From contig JADKIH010000012.1 of NCBI GenBank assembly GCA_016721305.1, positions 1 through 64,000 on the forward strand: a stretch of 64,000 nt of DNA, given 5' to 3'. The DNA is from Bacteroidota bacterium (GTDB lineage Bacteria; Bacteroidota; Bacteroidia; AKYH767-A; 2013-40CM-41-45). Below the pieces are notes generated by a model that saw nothing but the letters and a program-made list of their open reading frames with translations, searched no databases and was not told the origin of the DNA. Numbering within the stretch: the first letter of the stretch is position 1; each line of letters opens with the position of its first letter. Positions 1 through 9,822 of the stretch are shown here, piece after piece. The position numbers and the translations under genes are program-made.

Positions 1-42
1 GAGTTAACTGAGAACTAAAAATCTCCTGCTAAAAGAAATTCT

Positions 43-525
43 ATGACACAAGCACAAATCACCTTAACCCCAACCACCCCGGAACACCTCCCCACCCTCT
101 TCCATTTCCAGCAAAACCCCGAAGGCATCCACCTCGCCGCTTTCACGTCGAAGGATCCGAACGACGAAGCTGCCTATATGGAAAAGTATACAAAACTGCT
201 GGCAGATCCGACGATCAATAACCAGACAATTTGGATTGATGGAGTGATTGTAGGAAGCTTAGCAAAGTATGAGATGGAGGGCGAAGCGGAGATTACGTAT
301 TGGATCGACAGGAAATTTTGGGGACGTGGAATTGCGACGGCGGCTTTAAAAGAGTTTTTGAAGATTGAACTGACCAGACCAATTTTTGGAAGGGCTGCAT
401 TTGATAATTACGGTTCGCAAAAAGTAATGGAGAATTGTGGCTTTGTAAGGATTGGAACTGATAGAGGATTTGCGAATGCACGGCAGGAGGAGATTGAGGA
501 AATTATTTACAAGTTATCGTTTTAA
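43..525 (+). CDS. GNAT family N-acetyltransferase
   Basis: A 160-residue single-domain protein of the GCN5-related acetyltransferase superfamily, expected to move an acetyl group from acetyl-CoA to an amine or an N-terminus. The acetyl-CoA pyrophosphate-binding loop is visible at about residues 90-100 (RKFWGRGIATA), preceded by the ITYWIDR strand typical of the RimJ-like branch. The late segment with AFDNYGSQKVMENCGF is the usual asparagine-containing helix of this branch. The substrate cannot be deduced. The ATG at 43 follows an A-rich leader with no Shine-Dalgarno sequence, which is normal for the phylum. Confidence 0.88.
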   Translation: MTQAQITLTPTTPEHLPTLFHFQQNPEGIHLAAFTSKDPNDEAAYMEKYTKLLADPTINNQTIWIDGVIVGSLAKYEMEGEAEITYWIDRKFWGRGIATAALKEFLKIELTRPIFGRAAFDNYGSQKVMENCGFVRIGTDRGFANARQEEIEEIIYKLSF

Positions 526-526
526 G

Positions 527-590
527 GGTTCAAGGTTCAAGGTTCAAAGTTCAAAGTTCAAGGTTCAAAGTCTGGGGTTCGGGGTTAGTA
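527..590. repeat. heptameric tandem repeat (GTTCAAG/GTTCAAA)n
   Basis: Directly after the acetyltransferase stop there are about six imperfect copies of a 7-bp unit, GTTCAAG or GTTCAAA, decaying into GGGGTTCGGGG. No coding potential is seen. It is one of several short-unit repeats found at gene ends in this window. Confidence 0.75.
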
Positions 591-657
591 GTTGAGTGTT
601 TAAGATTTTTCGACAAAACAACTGTTAGTTGTCGAAAAACAACCGAAAATAGCGAAA

Positions 658-686
658 TTGCAACTATAAGTAGTTGGTTATATTTG
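658..686 (+). promoter_or_regulatory. Bacteroidota-type promoter for the HTH/pentapeptide gene
   Basis: TTG at 658-660 (-33 element), an 18-bp spacer, then TATATTTG at 679-686 matching the TAnnTTTG -7 consensus. Transcription would begin near 692, inside the longest possible reading frame, so translation should start at the ATG at 742 rather than at 688. Confidence 0.6.
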
Positions 687-741
687 CATGGCGGTGGTGG
701 CTCAAAATAACTTTGCGGCATCAAAAAAAAACATTATCACG

Positions 742-1647
742 ATGCTTAATTCTAAAACACTGGGCAATAAGATTGCCGAAGCAAGAAAGAAAAACAATCT
801 TTCCCAAGCCGAGCTTGCACAAAAAGTTTCAATCAGCGCTCAGGCTGTCGGTAAATGGGAACGTGGCGAGTCGATGCCCGACATTACCACTTTGAATCGT
901 CTGGCCGAAATTTTCGGAGTCGATCTAAATTACTTTTCGGAGAATTTTCAAACCGTAGAAACGGAAAGTGCTCCCCTCGAATCAGCAGCCAATCAGACAG
1001 CCGACTTCCGTCCTGCTAAGCCTGGAAAGAAATCGGTATGGAACTGGGATATGTCGCGCGGTAATTGGTCGGATGCTGATTTCTCCGGCTTGAAAAATCT
1101 GAAAGAGAAACTCAGCTCATCGAATATGGAGAAATGCAAGTTCGTGGGCTCCGATATGTCGGGACTGATTTTGGCCAGCAACAATATTGAGGTATGCGAT
1201 TTCACCGCTTCGGATTTACGCAACAGCAAAATTCAATCATCGAATTTGCTGAAGAATCAATTCAACAAATGTTCGTTTATCGATTCAGTTCTTCTGAGAG
1301 ACAATATCGAAAAATGCGATTTCACGCAGGCCAATTTCTCGGGTGCTGAATTCTCATTCGTGAATTTTGAACATAATATTATCAAAGAAGCAATCTGGAA
1401 GTTTACTATCTTTAAGAAAACAAATCTCAGTAATCTCATCTTCGAAGGAACGTTAGAAGACTGCCATTTTGAGAACTGCTCATTCTACAGTGTCAAATTC
1501 GAGAACGCTACGATTATCAATAGCTTTTTCAAATACAATCAGCGATTCAAAAAAGTACAGTTTATCAATTGCAAAGTGGATTCGATTACATATGCGTTTT
1601 TGAAGAACAATCAGGCGGATATGAACGGTATTAAGTTGATTGAATAA
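742..1647 (+). CDS. XRE-family HTH regulator with C-terminal pentapeptide-like repeats
   Basis: A 301-residue protein. Residues 1-65 form a Cro/C1-type helix-turn-helix (LSQAELAQKVSISAQAVGKWERGESMP). After a linker, residues ~110-295 are a string of pentapeptide-like units (for example ANFSGAEFSFVNF, CDFTASDLRNSKIQSSNL), predicting a right-handed beta-helix. The combination suggests a DNA-binding regulator with a protein-interaction or DNA-mimic-like C-terminus; the target is unknown. An in-frame ATG lies 54 bases upstream at 688 but falls at the predicted promoter, so 742 is preferred. Confidence 0.8.
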   Translation: MLNSKTLGNKIAEARKKNNLSQAELAQKVSISAQAVGKWERGESMPDITTLNRLAEIFGVDLNYFSENFQTVETESAPLESAANQTADFRPAKPGKKSVWNWDMSRGNWSDADFSGLKNLKEKLSSSNMEKCKFVGSDMSGLILASNNIEVCDFTASDLRNSKIQSSNLLKNQFNKCSFIDSVLLRDNIEKCDFTQANFSGAEFSFVNFEHNIIKEAIWKFTIFKKTNLSNLIFEGTLEDCHFENCSFYSVKFENATIINSFFKYNQRFKKVQFINCKVDSITYAFLKNNQADMNGIKLIE

Positions 1648-1680
1648 CGTACAACAAATTCCCCACCCCAAAGGGGCAGG

Positions 1681-1755
1681 CTCCAAACACGGAAATACAC
1701 ACGGAAATCCTTGTGGCTATCTTGTGCCCCTCGTGATCTTGTGGTAAAAAAATAA
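1681..1755. repeat. degenerate cttgtgg-type short repeat
   Basis: Quasi-periodic sequence (CCTTGTGGC, ATCTTGTGCC, GATCTTGTGG) ending in an A-rich run just before the DUF1801 gene. It resembles a decayed, single-armed relative of the perfect hairpin at 9823-9890. No gene is seen in it. Confidence 0.45.
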
Positions 1756-1765
1756 TTCTTAAGAG

Positions 1766-2158
1766 ATGAATAAAGACATCAAAACCTATCACAGCAAACA
1801 AACCAAAGCAGACAAAGAAATTTGCAATCTCCTCGCCGAAACCATCGACAGCGTTTTAAAAGAAGCCGAGAGCAAAATCTGGCATGCACATCCTGTCTGG
1901 TTTCTGGAGGGAAATCCGATCGTCGGTTACTCGAAGCAAAAAGCCGGCTGGCGATTGATGTTCTGGAGCGGCGCTGACTTTGACGAAGAAAAATTAGACG
2001 TACGTGGCGAGAAATTCAAAGATGCTTCCATATTTTACAACTCAACAGACGAAATTAAAACCGGAGAATTGAAGCGATGGTTGAAAAAATCGAGAGAGAT
2101 TCAGTGGGATTACAAAAACATTGTGAAACGAAAAGGGAAATTGGAGCGATTAAAGTAA
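1766..2158 (+). CDS. DUF1801 domain-containing protein
   Basis: A 130-residue soluble protein matching the DUF1801/YdhG-like family (iron chaperone frataxin-like fold), recognisable from IWHAHPVWFLEGNPIVGYS followed by a GWRLMFWSG strand and the terminal KKSREIQWDYKNIVKRKG. Family members are small cytosolic proteins of poorly defined role. It is followed 28 bases later by the DUF2200 gene and may be cotranscribed with it. Confidence 0.8.
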   Translation: MNKDIKTYHSKQTKADKEICNLLAETIDSVLKEAESKIWHAHPVWFLEGNPIVGYSKQKAGWRLMFWSGADFDEEKLDVRGEKFKDASIFYNSTDEIKTGELKRWLKKSREIQWDYKNIVKRKGKLERLK

Positions 2159-2186
2159 TTGAACCCATTACGAATAATTTGAGAAG

Positions 2187-2555
2187 ATGAATTCAACCAG
2201 CCATCACGACGAGCGTATTGCCAGGATGACGTTCGCCACTGTTTATCCGCTTTACCTTGTAAAAGTTGAAAAGAAAGGCCGTACGAAGAACGAATTGCAT
2301 GAAGTAATTAAATGGCTTACCGGCTTCGACGAAAAGAAATTGCAGGAAATGATCAGCAGCAAAGTCACTTTCGAAGATTTTTTCAAAAAAGCAAAGCTGA
2401 ATCCGAATGCAAGTTTAATTACAGGACTTATCTGCGGCTACCGCATAGAGGAGATTGAGAATCCGTTGACGCAAAAGGTGAGATATATGGATAAGCTTGT
2501 TGATGAATTGGCGAAAGGGAAAAAGATGGAGAAGATTTTACGGAATGTTCCATAG
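2187..2555 (+). CDS. DUF2200 domain-containing protein
   Basis: A 122-residue protein matching the DUF2200 family: FATVYPLYLVKVEKKGRTKNELHEVIKWLTGF near the N-terminus and ICGYRIEEIENPLTQKVRYMDKLVDELAKGK near the C-terminus. No catalytic motif or membrane segment is evident and the function is unknown. It probably forms a two-gene unit with the preceding DUF1801 gene. Confidence 0.8.
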   Translation: MNSTSHHDERIARMTFATVYPLYLVKVEKKGRTKNELHEVIKWLTGFDEKKLQEMISSKVTFEDFFKKAKLNPNASLITGLICGYRIEEIENPLTQKVRYMDKLVDELAKGKKMEKILRNVP

Positions 2556-2864
2556 TTTTCGCGACGAAATAACGGGGACATTGTTATTATGACAATGCGG
2601 TTGTCTGGTCGCTCCTACGGAGCTAATTCGTTCTACTGGTCGTTTTTCTACAAACAGAGCGTCCCTACGGGACTATTTTTAGGTATTGGTCCCAGACCCT
2701 CATTCTTTCTGCCCTTCTTAGTTGAGGTTTATCAAAAACCAATTGTCCATCGCTTCATACATAAAAAACACTTCACGATTTCAAAACAAAAACAATTTCT
2801 AATTTCCAATTACTAATTTCTAATTTCTAATAACCAGAGACCAAGGACCAAGCCACCCTGCCTC
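2556..2864. repeat. intergenic region with two REP-like palindromes
   Basis: No credible gene. It holds GCTCCTACGGAGC (2611-2623) and GTCCCTACGGGAC (2661-2673), two 13-bp hairpins of the same shape whose stems differ by compensating changes, followed by a low-complexity AT-rich stretch with repeated TAATTTCTAATTTC. A reading frame at 2589-2816 merely translates the repeat. Confidence 0.6.
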
Positions 2865-5800
2865 CTACTTCCCATTCACCACCATCACCCACCCATGCGC
2901 TTCCTGCTTGCGACCGGTGGCATGTATCAAAGATAGAATGTAGTAATAGGTTCCGTCGCTGAGTCGATTCCCATCGTCATCCAAACCGGACCACTGAGTA
3001 TATGAGTCGATGGAATGGTAGATTCGTTTTCCCCAGCGATTAAAAATCTGAATGCTGTAGAGAATTCCGTTTTCTCCGAAATTCGGGAAGATATCGTTGG
3101 CGTTGTCGCCGTTGACGGTAAGGATATTGGGGATTGGGAGGCTGTCGCAATTTTCAACCATCACCCATGCCGTGTCCACCGCACTTTTACAATTTCCGGA
3201 ATCAGAGTAAACCAGATAATAAGAAGATTGAGATAGTCCGGGAATTTGATAGATGGATCCGGAATGGACATATTGCAAATTGCTATTCATCCAAATCAGC
3301 TGAGCTTGCCCGGATGCCTGTAAGATTACACTTTCTCCATTGCAGATTGTCGTATCCGAAGCTAAAGGCGCGTTTAGATTATTTGCAGATGTTGTACAAG
3401 CAATAGTATCAACGGCAACACAATTGAAAGAATCAGTTGTCTGAAGTACATACTGCCCGGCTTGCGTCACATAAATAGAATTAGAATTCTGTCCACCCGG
3501 AAGCCACAAATAAGCTTGAGCCGGTGTGGCTGAAAATAATCGGATCGAATCACCACTGCAGAAATTCAGCGAATCATTCGTTGCAATTGCAGCAACCGGA
3601 TTGCTCAACCTTACGGTAATGCTCAAAGGGATTGTAATATTACATTGCGTAACAAGTACCTGATATACTCCGGGTTGATAAACGATAGGGTGAGTACCAT
3701 TTCCTGACAATGGCGATTGCCACTGTATTGTAGCTGACGGATCACAAATAACTTGTAATTGAACAGGTGAATTATTGCAAATAGCATTTGCGCCATTCGT
3801 TGATAATACCGGAGTTGTGTATTGGGTAACATTAACCGTATTAGAAACCAAATGGCAATTTTCTGTTTGTGTGCAGAAATAAATTCCGGGAGTATTTACC
3901 CAAACGACAGATGAATCGACAGACAGAATACCCGAAGGTCCCTTGCCATGAGTAAGAAGCACCGGGGTTATTACTGCAGGATAATTGAACAGAATCATTT
4001 GGACATATAACATCAGGTGTCGCAGTAATAACAGGTAATGTTTCCGTTGTTACAGTGTGAGATGCTCCACCAATTATAGGTATATGACAACCATTTGCAT
4101 TTATAGAATCCATCGTTGATGAGACGCTATAGATATCCGGTATACTAATATAAATTGAATCGCCCACACTTCCATTTGACCAGTGGTATGAAGCTGTGGA
4201 GCCTCCTGCTATCAGTAAAACTGAATCCCCCGGACAAAAAGTTGTATCGCCGGAGATCGTAAGCGTAACCGTCCCCCCGCTAATTGGGACAACTTCCACA
4301 TAAATACTATCTGACAAATCATAGAAATCCGTGTCACAATCATTTCGTTCAATATGTGCGGTGTATGTATACCAGCCTGTTGATGTCACACGAACGAAAT
4401 TACGTGCACAAAGTGTAAGGGAATCGAGATACGCTGTCGGATTATTAATTGTCCAAAGTGTTATCGACTCTTGTGGAATGCAGTACAAAGTGCTCCAAAG
4501 CGGATTTGAAATAGTATCATAACAAAGGGGGGAACGGTCGATGTGAGTAAAACTGAATCCGGATAACAATATCGTACAGGGACAGGATTTAATGCTTGAA
4601 AATTTACGCCTTTACTATCGGTAATAAGCGGTATTGCAGGAGTTGGATGAATTACAACGACAACAGAATCGGTGTCGGTAAAGCAACCATCCGGAGTGGT
4701 CATTATCACAGAATAAATTCCTGAAGTAGTTACTTGAATGACATGTGCGGTGTCACCGGTATTCCATAGAAAGGCATAGTCGGGAGTATAATACTCCTGC
4801 TGATGCATGTTTGCAAGCAGACTAGCCTTGCCACAAGCAAAAATCGTATCCTGACACTGATCAATACAAAGCTCGGGAAAAGTAAGATCGCAACCGAGCG
4901 GTTCTCTTTCAAAAATATCCATTGGCAATTTCAAAAAATTGATCGCTCTTCCATAATAGACATCGGTATTACCACTATTCGAAAAGTAATAATTGTTATA
5001 ATAGTGGAATTCGGAACAATTATCATGGTTAATACCGGCCACTTCATGTCCATAACCTAAAACTGAACCAAAAGCAGAAGGGAAATAAATTATCTTTTCG
5101 AAGCCGCCGGCGATAATAGGAATTCCTAAATTATCGTATGCAATTCCATAGAGAAAATCAGATTTATTACCACCGAAACAACGGCTCGCGATCCAGTTTC
5201 CACTTCCGGAGTAGCGAGAAACAAAACCATCCTCATAGCCTATTGAACAAAAAACACCCTGTCCATACTGATCTGCGAAATCATTGAACTTGCAATCATA
5301 AGTACCGCCAACAGCGAGCTCTCCGCTCGAACTGATTGCAAGACATTCTCCGAAAACAGGCGATGAGGATCCATCTGTAATTTTCCAATTCAAAGCACCG
5401 GCACTGCTGATCGATGATAAAGAATAATTATTGGGATAATTATTTGTTAAAGTTAAGCTTGAGCCAAAATCAAAATAAATTAACGAAGAGGTATAATTCT
5501 CTAAAGCAATAATATTATTTGACTGATCGCATTTTAGTCCTTTCATGTTCACGGTACTTCCGCTGCCCATGTAACGAAACCATTGCTCCTGTCCGCCCGA
5601 AGAATATTTTATTACAAATACGGCATTGTACATTGTATTATAGTGAACGGCATCAAAAGTAATTGTATCACTGAATTCTCCGCCTACATACACATCTCCG
5701 TTATTATCACATGCAATCTGAGTCCCCCTGTCTATGAGTGGTGCTGTTCCGGATTTCAGCCATTGAACACTTCCGAATGGCGATAATTTGGCAACAAATA

Positions 5801-6375
5801 CATCAAGTGAATTATTCGGTGAACTAAGCGTTGAAGATCCTATTGCAAAATTAGAACTTGAAAATTCTCCTGTGATCAGAATATTGTTATTCGCATCCGT
5901 CGTAACTTTATTTACCGACTCTAATAATGTTCCTTCAACTTTTGTTGCCCAAAGAAAGTTTCCCAGATTGTCATACTTAGCAACAAATCCATCTTTACTT
6001 CCTGTCGCTGTGAGTGTCTGAGTTCCGAATGTAGCAGTTCCGTAGAAGAACCCGCCTACGATTACATTACCTTGATGATCGGTACAAACAGCTAATCCTT
6101 CTGTGATATTGTTTCCGCCTCCTTTTACAGCCCACTGAACACCGCCATTGGGGTCCGATTTTACCAGAAACATATCCGTTATTCCGCTTGCATTAATCAC
6201 TGTGCCATCAAGATTCATCCCTGAAGAAAAATAACCAGTGGTAAAATTATTACCGGAGTGGTCAACACAAATATCGTAAGCCATATTATTCTGCGAACCC
6301 CCCGTGTCGCCCAATATTGAGCCGACGAAGTAAAATGAATGCAACACAGACAAACAATAAAATCCAAGATCTCAT
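2865..6375 (-). CDS. SBBP-repeat / gliding motility C-terminal domain protein, frameshifted
   Basis: About 1,160 residues once reconstructed, here split over reading frames 4461-6353, 3841-4569 and 2865-4013. The N-terminal signal peptide begins at 6375 (MRSWILLFVCVAFI...SSAQ). Next come seven-bladed beta-propeller (SBBP) repeats with GGFFYGTATFG and GFVAKYD units, then Ig-like modules with FCPGDSV or CPNDSV motifs. The end is a gliding motility-associated (CHU_C, TIGR04131-type) domain with IFNRWGKRIYHS and SDGTYYYIL, the signature of a T9SS-exported surface protein. Breaks lie at A4 6332-6335, C6 6298-6303, G6 4527-4532 and near 3934-3945. Sequencing error or a real pseudogene are both possible. 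Confidence 0.75.
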
Positions 6376-6394
6376 GTAAAACTTTAATGGAAAT

Positions 6395-6425
6395 TAAAAG
6401 TAAGCAATAGATTGAAATGGTGCAA
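6395..6425 (-). promoter_or_regulatory. probable promoter of the SBBP/gliding C-terminal gene
   Basis: On the minus strand TTG (6425-6423), a 20-bp spacer, then TACTTTTA (6402-6395), 7 of 8 matches to TAnnTTTG. The predicted start site lies just upstream of the reconstructed ATG at 6375. Confidence 0.4.
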
Positions 6426-6482
6426 TTATGATATAACACCAAAAAAGGCAAATTATTGTAAAATTTTCAGTTAAATGAGAAC

Positions 6483-7109
6483 TCACTTCCCTCCCAAAAA
6501 CCTCTTACAAAACTTGTAAACCAAATAAGTAAGAACGACGGCGGCGATTACATCAATGGTGTAATGGACGTGCTGGACGAGAACGAGTACGCTTATCATG
6601 ATCGAGCAGAGAAGCAAGTAGCGATTGATGATTCGCCTGCGTGTAGAGAAGTAAATGGACAGAATGGTCGAAACGTGTCCGGAAAAGAAAAGATCGTGAG
6701 AGATAATTTTACTGCCTTTTACAAAAAGCTGAACGAAGGGCTCGTGAAGCGGTATGTAGCCGATGGGCGGATTGAGCGGAAACAAGGTAATTGACGCCAT
6801 TCGAAGCAAAGTAATCAGTAAGTACGTCTGCATGGCGATGAGAATAACTTTCGGATGATTATAATGAGCAGCCACGCCAACTACAATACCGGAATAGAGG
6901 AAGAAAAAAATCAGAAATGAAACGTCCATCGCCGGAATCTGATCAAGGAGAATGTCGGTCAAGACCTTTCCTGTCCTTGATTCGATCCAATCGAAGAAGG
7001 ACGGAAAAATAAACATGAACGATAAAATACCGATCAGCGTTATGACAAATTGATTTCTGAAAGAAGTATGGCTCAGCGCCGCCTTCCATGATTTTTCACT
7101 TTCCTGCAT
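6483..7109 (-). CDS. PAP2_C / sphingomyelin synthase-like membrane phosphatase
   Basis: A 208-residue integral membrane protein with about six hydrophobic segments. The SGHVSTI motif and the later HYTIDVIAAVVLTY motif match the PAP2_C (sphingomyelin synthase-like) branch of the phosphatidic acid phosphatase superfamily, with the catalytic histidines in SGH and in HYxxD. A role in lipid head-group transfer or dephosphorylation at the membrane is likely; the substrate is unknown. It lies 23 bases after kmo and is the last gene of the kynU-kmo run, although no metabolic link is obvious. Confidence 0.8.
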   Translation of the reverse strand: MQESEKSWKAALSHTSFRNQFVITLIGILSFMFIFPSFFDWIESRTGKVLTDILLDQIPAMDVSFLIFFFLYSGIVVGVAAHYNHPKVILIAMQTYLLITLLRMASITLFPLNPPIGYIPLHEPFVQLFVKGSKIISHDLFFSGHVSTILSIYFSTRRRIINRYLLLCSIMISVLVLVQHVHYTIDVIAAVVLTYLVYKFCKRFLGGK

Positions 7110-7132
7110 AAATACTATTCGTTCCCCTAAAA

Positions 7133-8479
7133 TTATACGAGTTGATCGAGAATCATTTTCTCAACTTCAGCACTGTCCCACTTTGCCTCTATCCCCGGTA
7201 AGGCCATCACTTTTTTCATGATACCATCCTGACGCAAGCCGTTTGCCAACGCTTCTGAATAAGGAATGGCACTGAATGTTACCTGCGAATAAAGCGGTAA
7301 CCATTTTTCCGGATGCTTCTCATGAATGCGTGCTTCGATTTTCTTGCGAAGCAAAAATTCTTTCGAACCTACTAAATCGCGCATCTCGACAAAATTCATG
7401 ATGGCCAGATCTGCGATCGCATCTGAATTCGGCTTACGAGCTGCCTGGTATGCCGGAAGTACTTTACTCCAATCCTCATTGTATTTCTCGAGCAGTGATT
7501 CGAGAACGGTACAATCTTCAAAACCGCAATTCATTCCTTGTCCATAGAAAGGCACGATGGCATGAGCAGCATCACCAATCAAGCACAATTTATCCTTATA
7601 CGTCCAAGGGAAACATTTTACTGTAACCAATGCGCCGGTTGGATTGCTGAAGAATTGTTTTGCCAGATCCGGCATCAATTCGAGCGCATCAGGGAAATTC
7701 TTTTTGAAGAAAGCATTACAGTCTTCTTCAGTTTTGATAGAGGCAAACGATTCTTCTCCTTCAAACGGGAAGAAGAGTGTGCATGTAAAACTTCCATCCA
7801 TATTCGGAAGAGCAATCAGCATATATCCGCCGCGTGTCCAGATATGCAATGCATGCTTTTCCATTTTGAAACTATCGCTCGGTCCTGCCGGAATGAGTAA
7901 TTCTTTGTAACCGTGCTTCAGATAATTCTGTGAGTAATCAAAACGATCGGCTCCGAGTTGAAGCGCTAAACGTCCGGCTGAAAAAGCACCATCGGCAGAG
8001 AAGATCAGACGTGATTTAACATCCTTCGCACCTTCAGGCGATTCGAAACTAGCAATCGCATTTTCCATATCGACGCGAGTACAACGGTGATTGAAAACAA
8101 TCTTCACCCCCTTTTTCTCTGCCTCATCCATCATCACGCAATTCAACAAACCGCGCGATGTAGCATAGATCGATTGTCCTTCTTCGCCGTATTGCTGATA
8201 AGTAAGATCACCTTTTACGCTGTGCATCATTCGTCCGTTCATCGGAATCGCCACTTTACGAATGGCAGCTTCGATGCCGACGCCCTGTAATCCCAGCCAA
8301 CCGCGATCCGACAGAGCCAGATTGATTGATTTACCGGCAGAGATATTTTCTTTCCGCATATCGGGGCGACGCTCGTACATTGTTACTTCGTAACCACGAC
8401 GCGACAAATAGATAGAAAGAAGCGAGCCGACGAGGCCTGCACCAAGGATGGTAATTTTCTTATCTTCAGAGGTACTCAT
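7133..8479 (-). CDS. kmo: kynurenine 3-monooxygenase
   Basis: A 448-residue FAD-dependent hydroxylase converting L-kynurenine to 3-hydroxykynurenine with NADPH and O2. The N-terminal Rossmann motif is ILGAGLVGSLLSIYLSRRG and the second FAD motif is GDAAHAIVPFYGQGMNCGFED, both diagnostic for kynurenine monooxygenase. Length matches bacterial family members. The gene begins 26 bases after kynU ends, so the two enzymes acting around 3-hydroxykynurenine are probably cotranscribed. Dioxygenase and formamidase genes are not in the window. Confidence 0.95.
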   Translation of the reverse strand: MSTSEDKKITILGAGLVGSLLSIYLSRRGYEVTMYERRPDMRKENISAGKSINLALSDRGWLGLQGVGIEAAIRKVAIPMNGRMMHSVKGDLTYQQYGEEGQSIYATSRGLLNCVMMDEAEKKGVKIVFNHRCTRVDMENAIASFESPEGAKDVKSRLIFSADGAFSAGRLALQLGADRFDYSQNYLKHGYKELLIPAGPSDSFKMEKHALHIWTRGGYMLIALPNMDGSFTCTLFFPFEGEESFASIKTEEDCNAFFKKNFPDALELMPDLAKQFFSNPTGALVTVKCFPWTYKDKLCLIGDAAHAIVPFYGQGMNCGFEDCTVLESLLEKYNEDWSKVLPAYQAARKPNSDAIADLAIMNFVEMRDLVGSKEFLLRKKIEARIHEKHPEKWLPLYSQVTFSAIPYSEALANGLRQDGIMKKVMALPGIEAKWDSAEVEKMILDQLV

Positions 8480-8505
8480 AGAGTCTATTTTTTTGCGGGA
8501 TGAAT

Positions 8506-9795
8506 TTATAGAATTGATTCTTTCAGAAACTGACCAAACTCATATACATCCATAAAAGAATTATATAAAGGAGCCGGTGCTGCGCGGATTACATCTGGCT
8601 CACGCCAGTCGGTAATCACGCCTTTTTCCGTCAATTTTTCGTGAATTTTCTTTCCGTTTGAATGCATGATCAGAGAGAGCTGACAACCGCGTTCGGCCGG
8701 ATTGGAAGGTGTAATAATTTTTACGGGTTCAACTCCCGTGCTTGCTTTGAATTCGCGATTAATATCCTGAATGATAAATTCCAGAAAGCCTGTGAGCTTT
8801 TCGCTTTTGGCACGAAGTTCATCCATGCCGGCATCTTCAAAAATATCGAGCGACGCTTTTAATGCTGACATAGAAATTACGGCAGCATTACTTAACTGCC
8901 AGCTCCGTGCACCTCTCGCAGGAACAAACGTTCTCGGAATTGAAAATCGCGTTTCAGGATCGTTGCCCCACCAGCCTGCGAAACGAGGAATACTTTTATC
9001 GTCAGCAAATCGCTCGTGAACAAAAATTCCGGACACACCACCCGGACCGGCATTCAAATATTTATAACTGCAGAAGCAAGCGTAATCGACATTCCACTCG
9101 TGCAGTTTCATCATTACATTTCCGGTAGCATGCGCCAGATTGAATCCGACCGTTGCGCCAACTTTATGTGCAGCTGCCGATATTTTTTCGAGATCCAAAA
9201 ATTGTCCCGTATAATAATTCACGGCACCAAGCATTACTGTTGCGAGCGATTTCCCTTCGCGCTCGATGGCGGCGATGATATCTTCCGTGCGCAACAAATA
9301 TTCGCCTTCGCGAGCTTTCAGATAAACAACGGCTTCATCCGGATTGTATCCGTGATACGAAGCCTGCGATTGCACAGCGTATAAGTCAGACGGAAATGCA
9401 TCGTATTCGCAAATGATTTTGTGTCGTTCCTTTGTAGGACGATAAAACGAAACCAAGAGCAAATGCAAGTTCGTCGTAAGCGAATTCATCGACACCACTT
9501 CAATTGGCAGAGCGCCGAGCAAAGTTGCCAATTGATTCGTCAGAATATCCTGATACGAGTACCATGGATTACGGCCGTGAAAATGGCCTTCTACTCCGTA
9601 CGTTGCCCAATCTTCCAGCTCAGCCAGCACATAATCCTGCGTCACTCGCGGTTGAAGTCCCAGTGAATTTCCCGTAAAGTAAATTGCCTCCCGGCCATTG
9701 ATGATCGGGTGATAAAATTCTTGTCGGAAAGTGCTGAGGGAATCGTTTTGGTCTTGTAAAAGGGCAAAATCGCGGGTGTTGGAATAGGCAGTCAT
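8506..9795 (-). CDS. kynU: kynureninase
   Basis: A 429-residue PLP-dependent enzyme cleaving (3-hydroxy)kynurenine to (3-hydroxy)anthranilate and alanine. Diagnostic segments are YFTGNSLGLQPR near the N-terminus, GFNLAHATGN, and the PLP-lysine segment CSYKYLNAGPGG. The start at 9795 (MTAYSNTRDF) is chosen over an in-frame ATG five codons upstream because family members begin near this point. First gene of a probable kynU-kmo-PAP2 unit. Divergent from the TonB-domain gene, with a perfect 28-bp hairpin between them. Confidence 0.94.
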   Translation of the reverse strand: MTAYSNTRDFALLQDQNDSLSTFRQEFYHPIINGREAIYFTGNSLGLQPRVTQDYVLAELEDWATYGVEGHFHGRNPWYSYQDILTNQLATLLGALPIEVVSMNSLTTNLHLLLVSFYRPTKERHKIICEYDAFPSDLYAVQSQASYHGYNPDEAVVYLKAREGEYLLRTEDIIAAIEREGKSLATVMLGAVNYYTGQFLDLEKISAAAHKVGATVGFNLAHATGNVMMKLHEWNVDYACFCSYKYLNAGPGGVSGIFVHERFADDKSIPRFAGWWGNDPETRFSIPRTFVPARGARSWQLSNAAVISMSALKASLDIFEDAGMDELRAKSEKLTGFLEFIIQDINREFKASTGVEPVKIITPSNPAERGCQLSLIMHSNGKKIHEKLTEKGVITDWREPDVIRAAPAPLYNSFMDVYEFGQFLKESIL

Positions 9796-9822
9796 AGGGC
9801 AAATATGCAAAAATTAAAAGAT

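Noticed and set aside
688..741. Longer N-terminus of the XRE/pentapeptide gene
   Set aside because: The promoter at 658-686 places the transcript start inside this extension, and the HTH domain begins right after the ATG at 742.
674..895. 73-codon ORF overlapping the XRE gene
   Set aside because: Shadow frame of the HTH-coding sequence with no family resemblance.
2589..2816. 75-codon plus-strand ORF
   Set aside because: It reads through REP-like palindromes and AT-rich low-complexity sequence and resembles no protein family.
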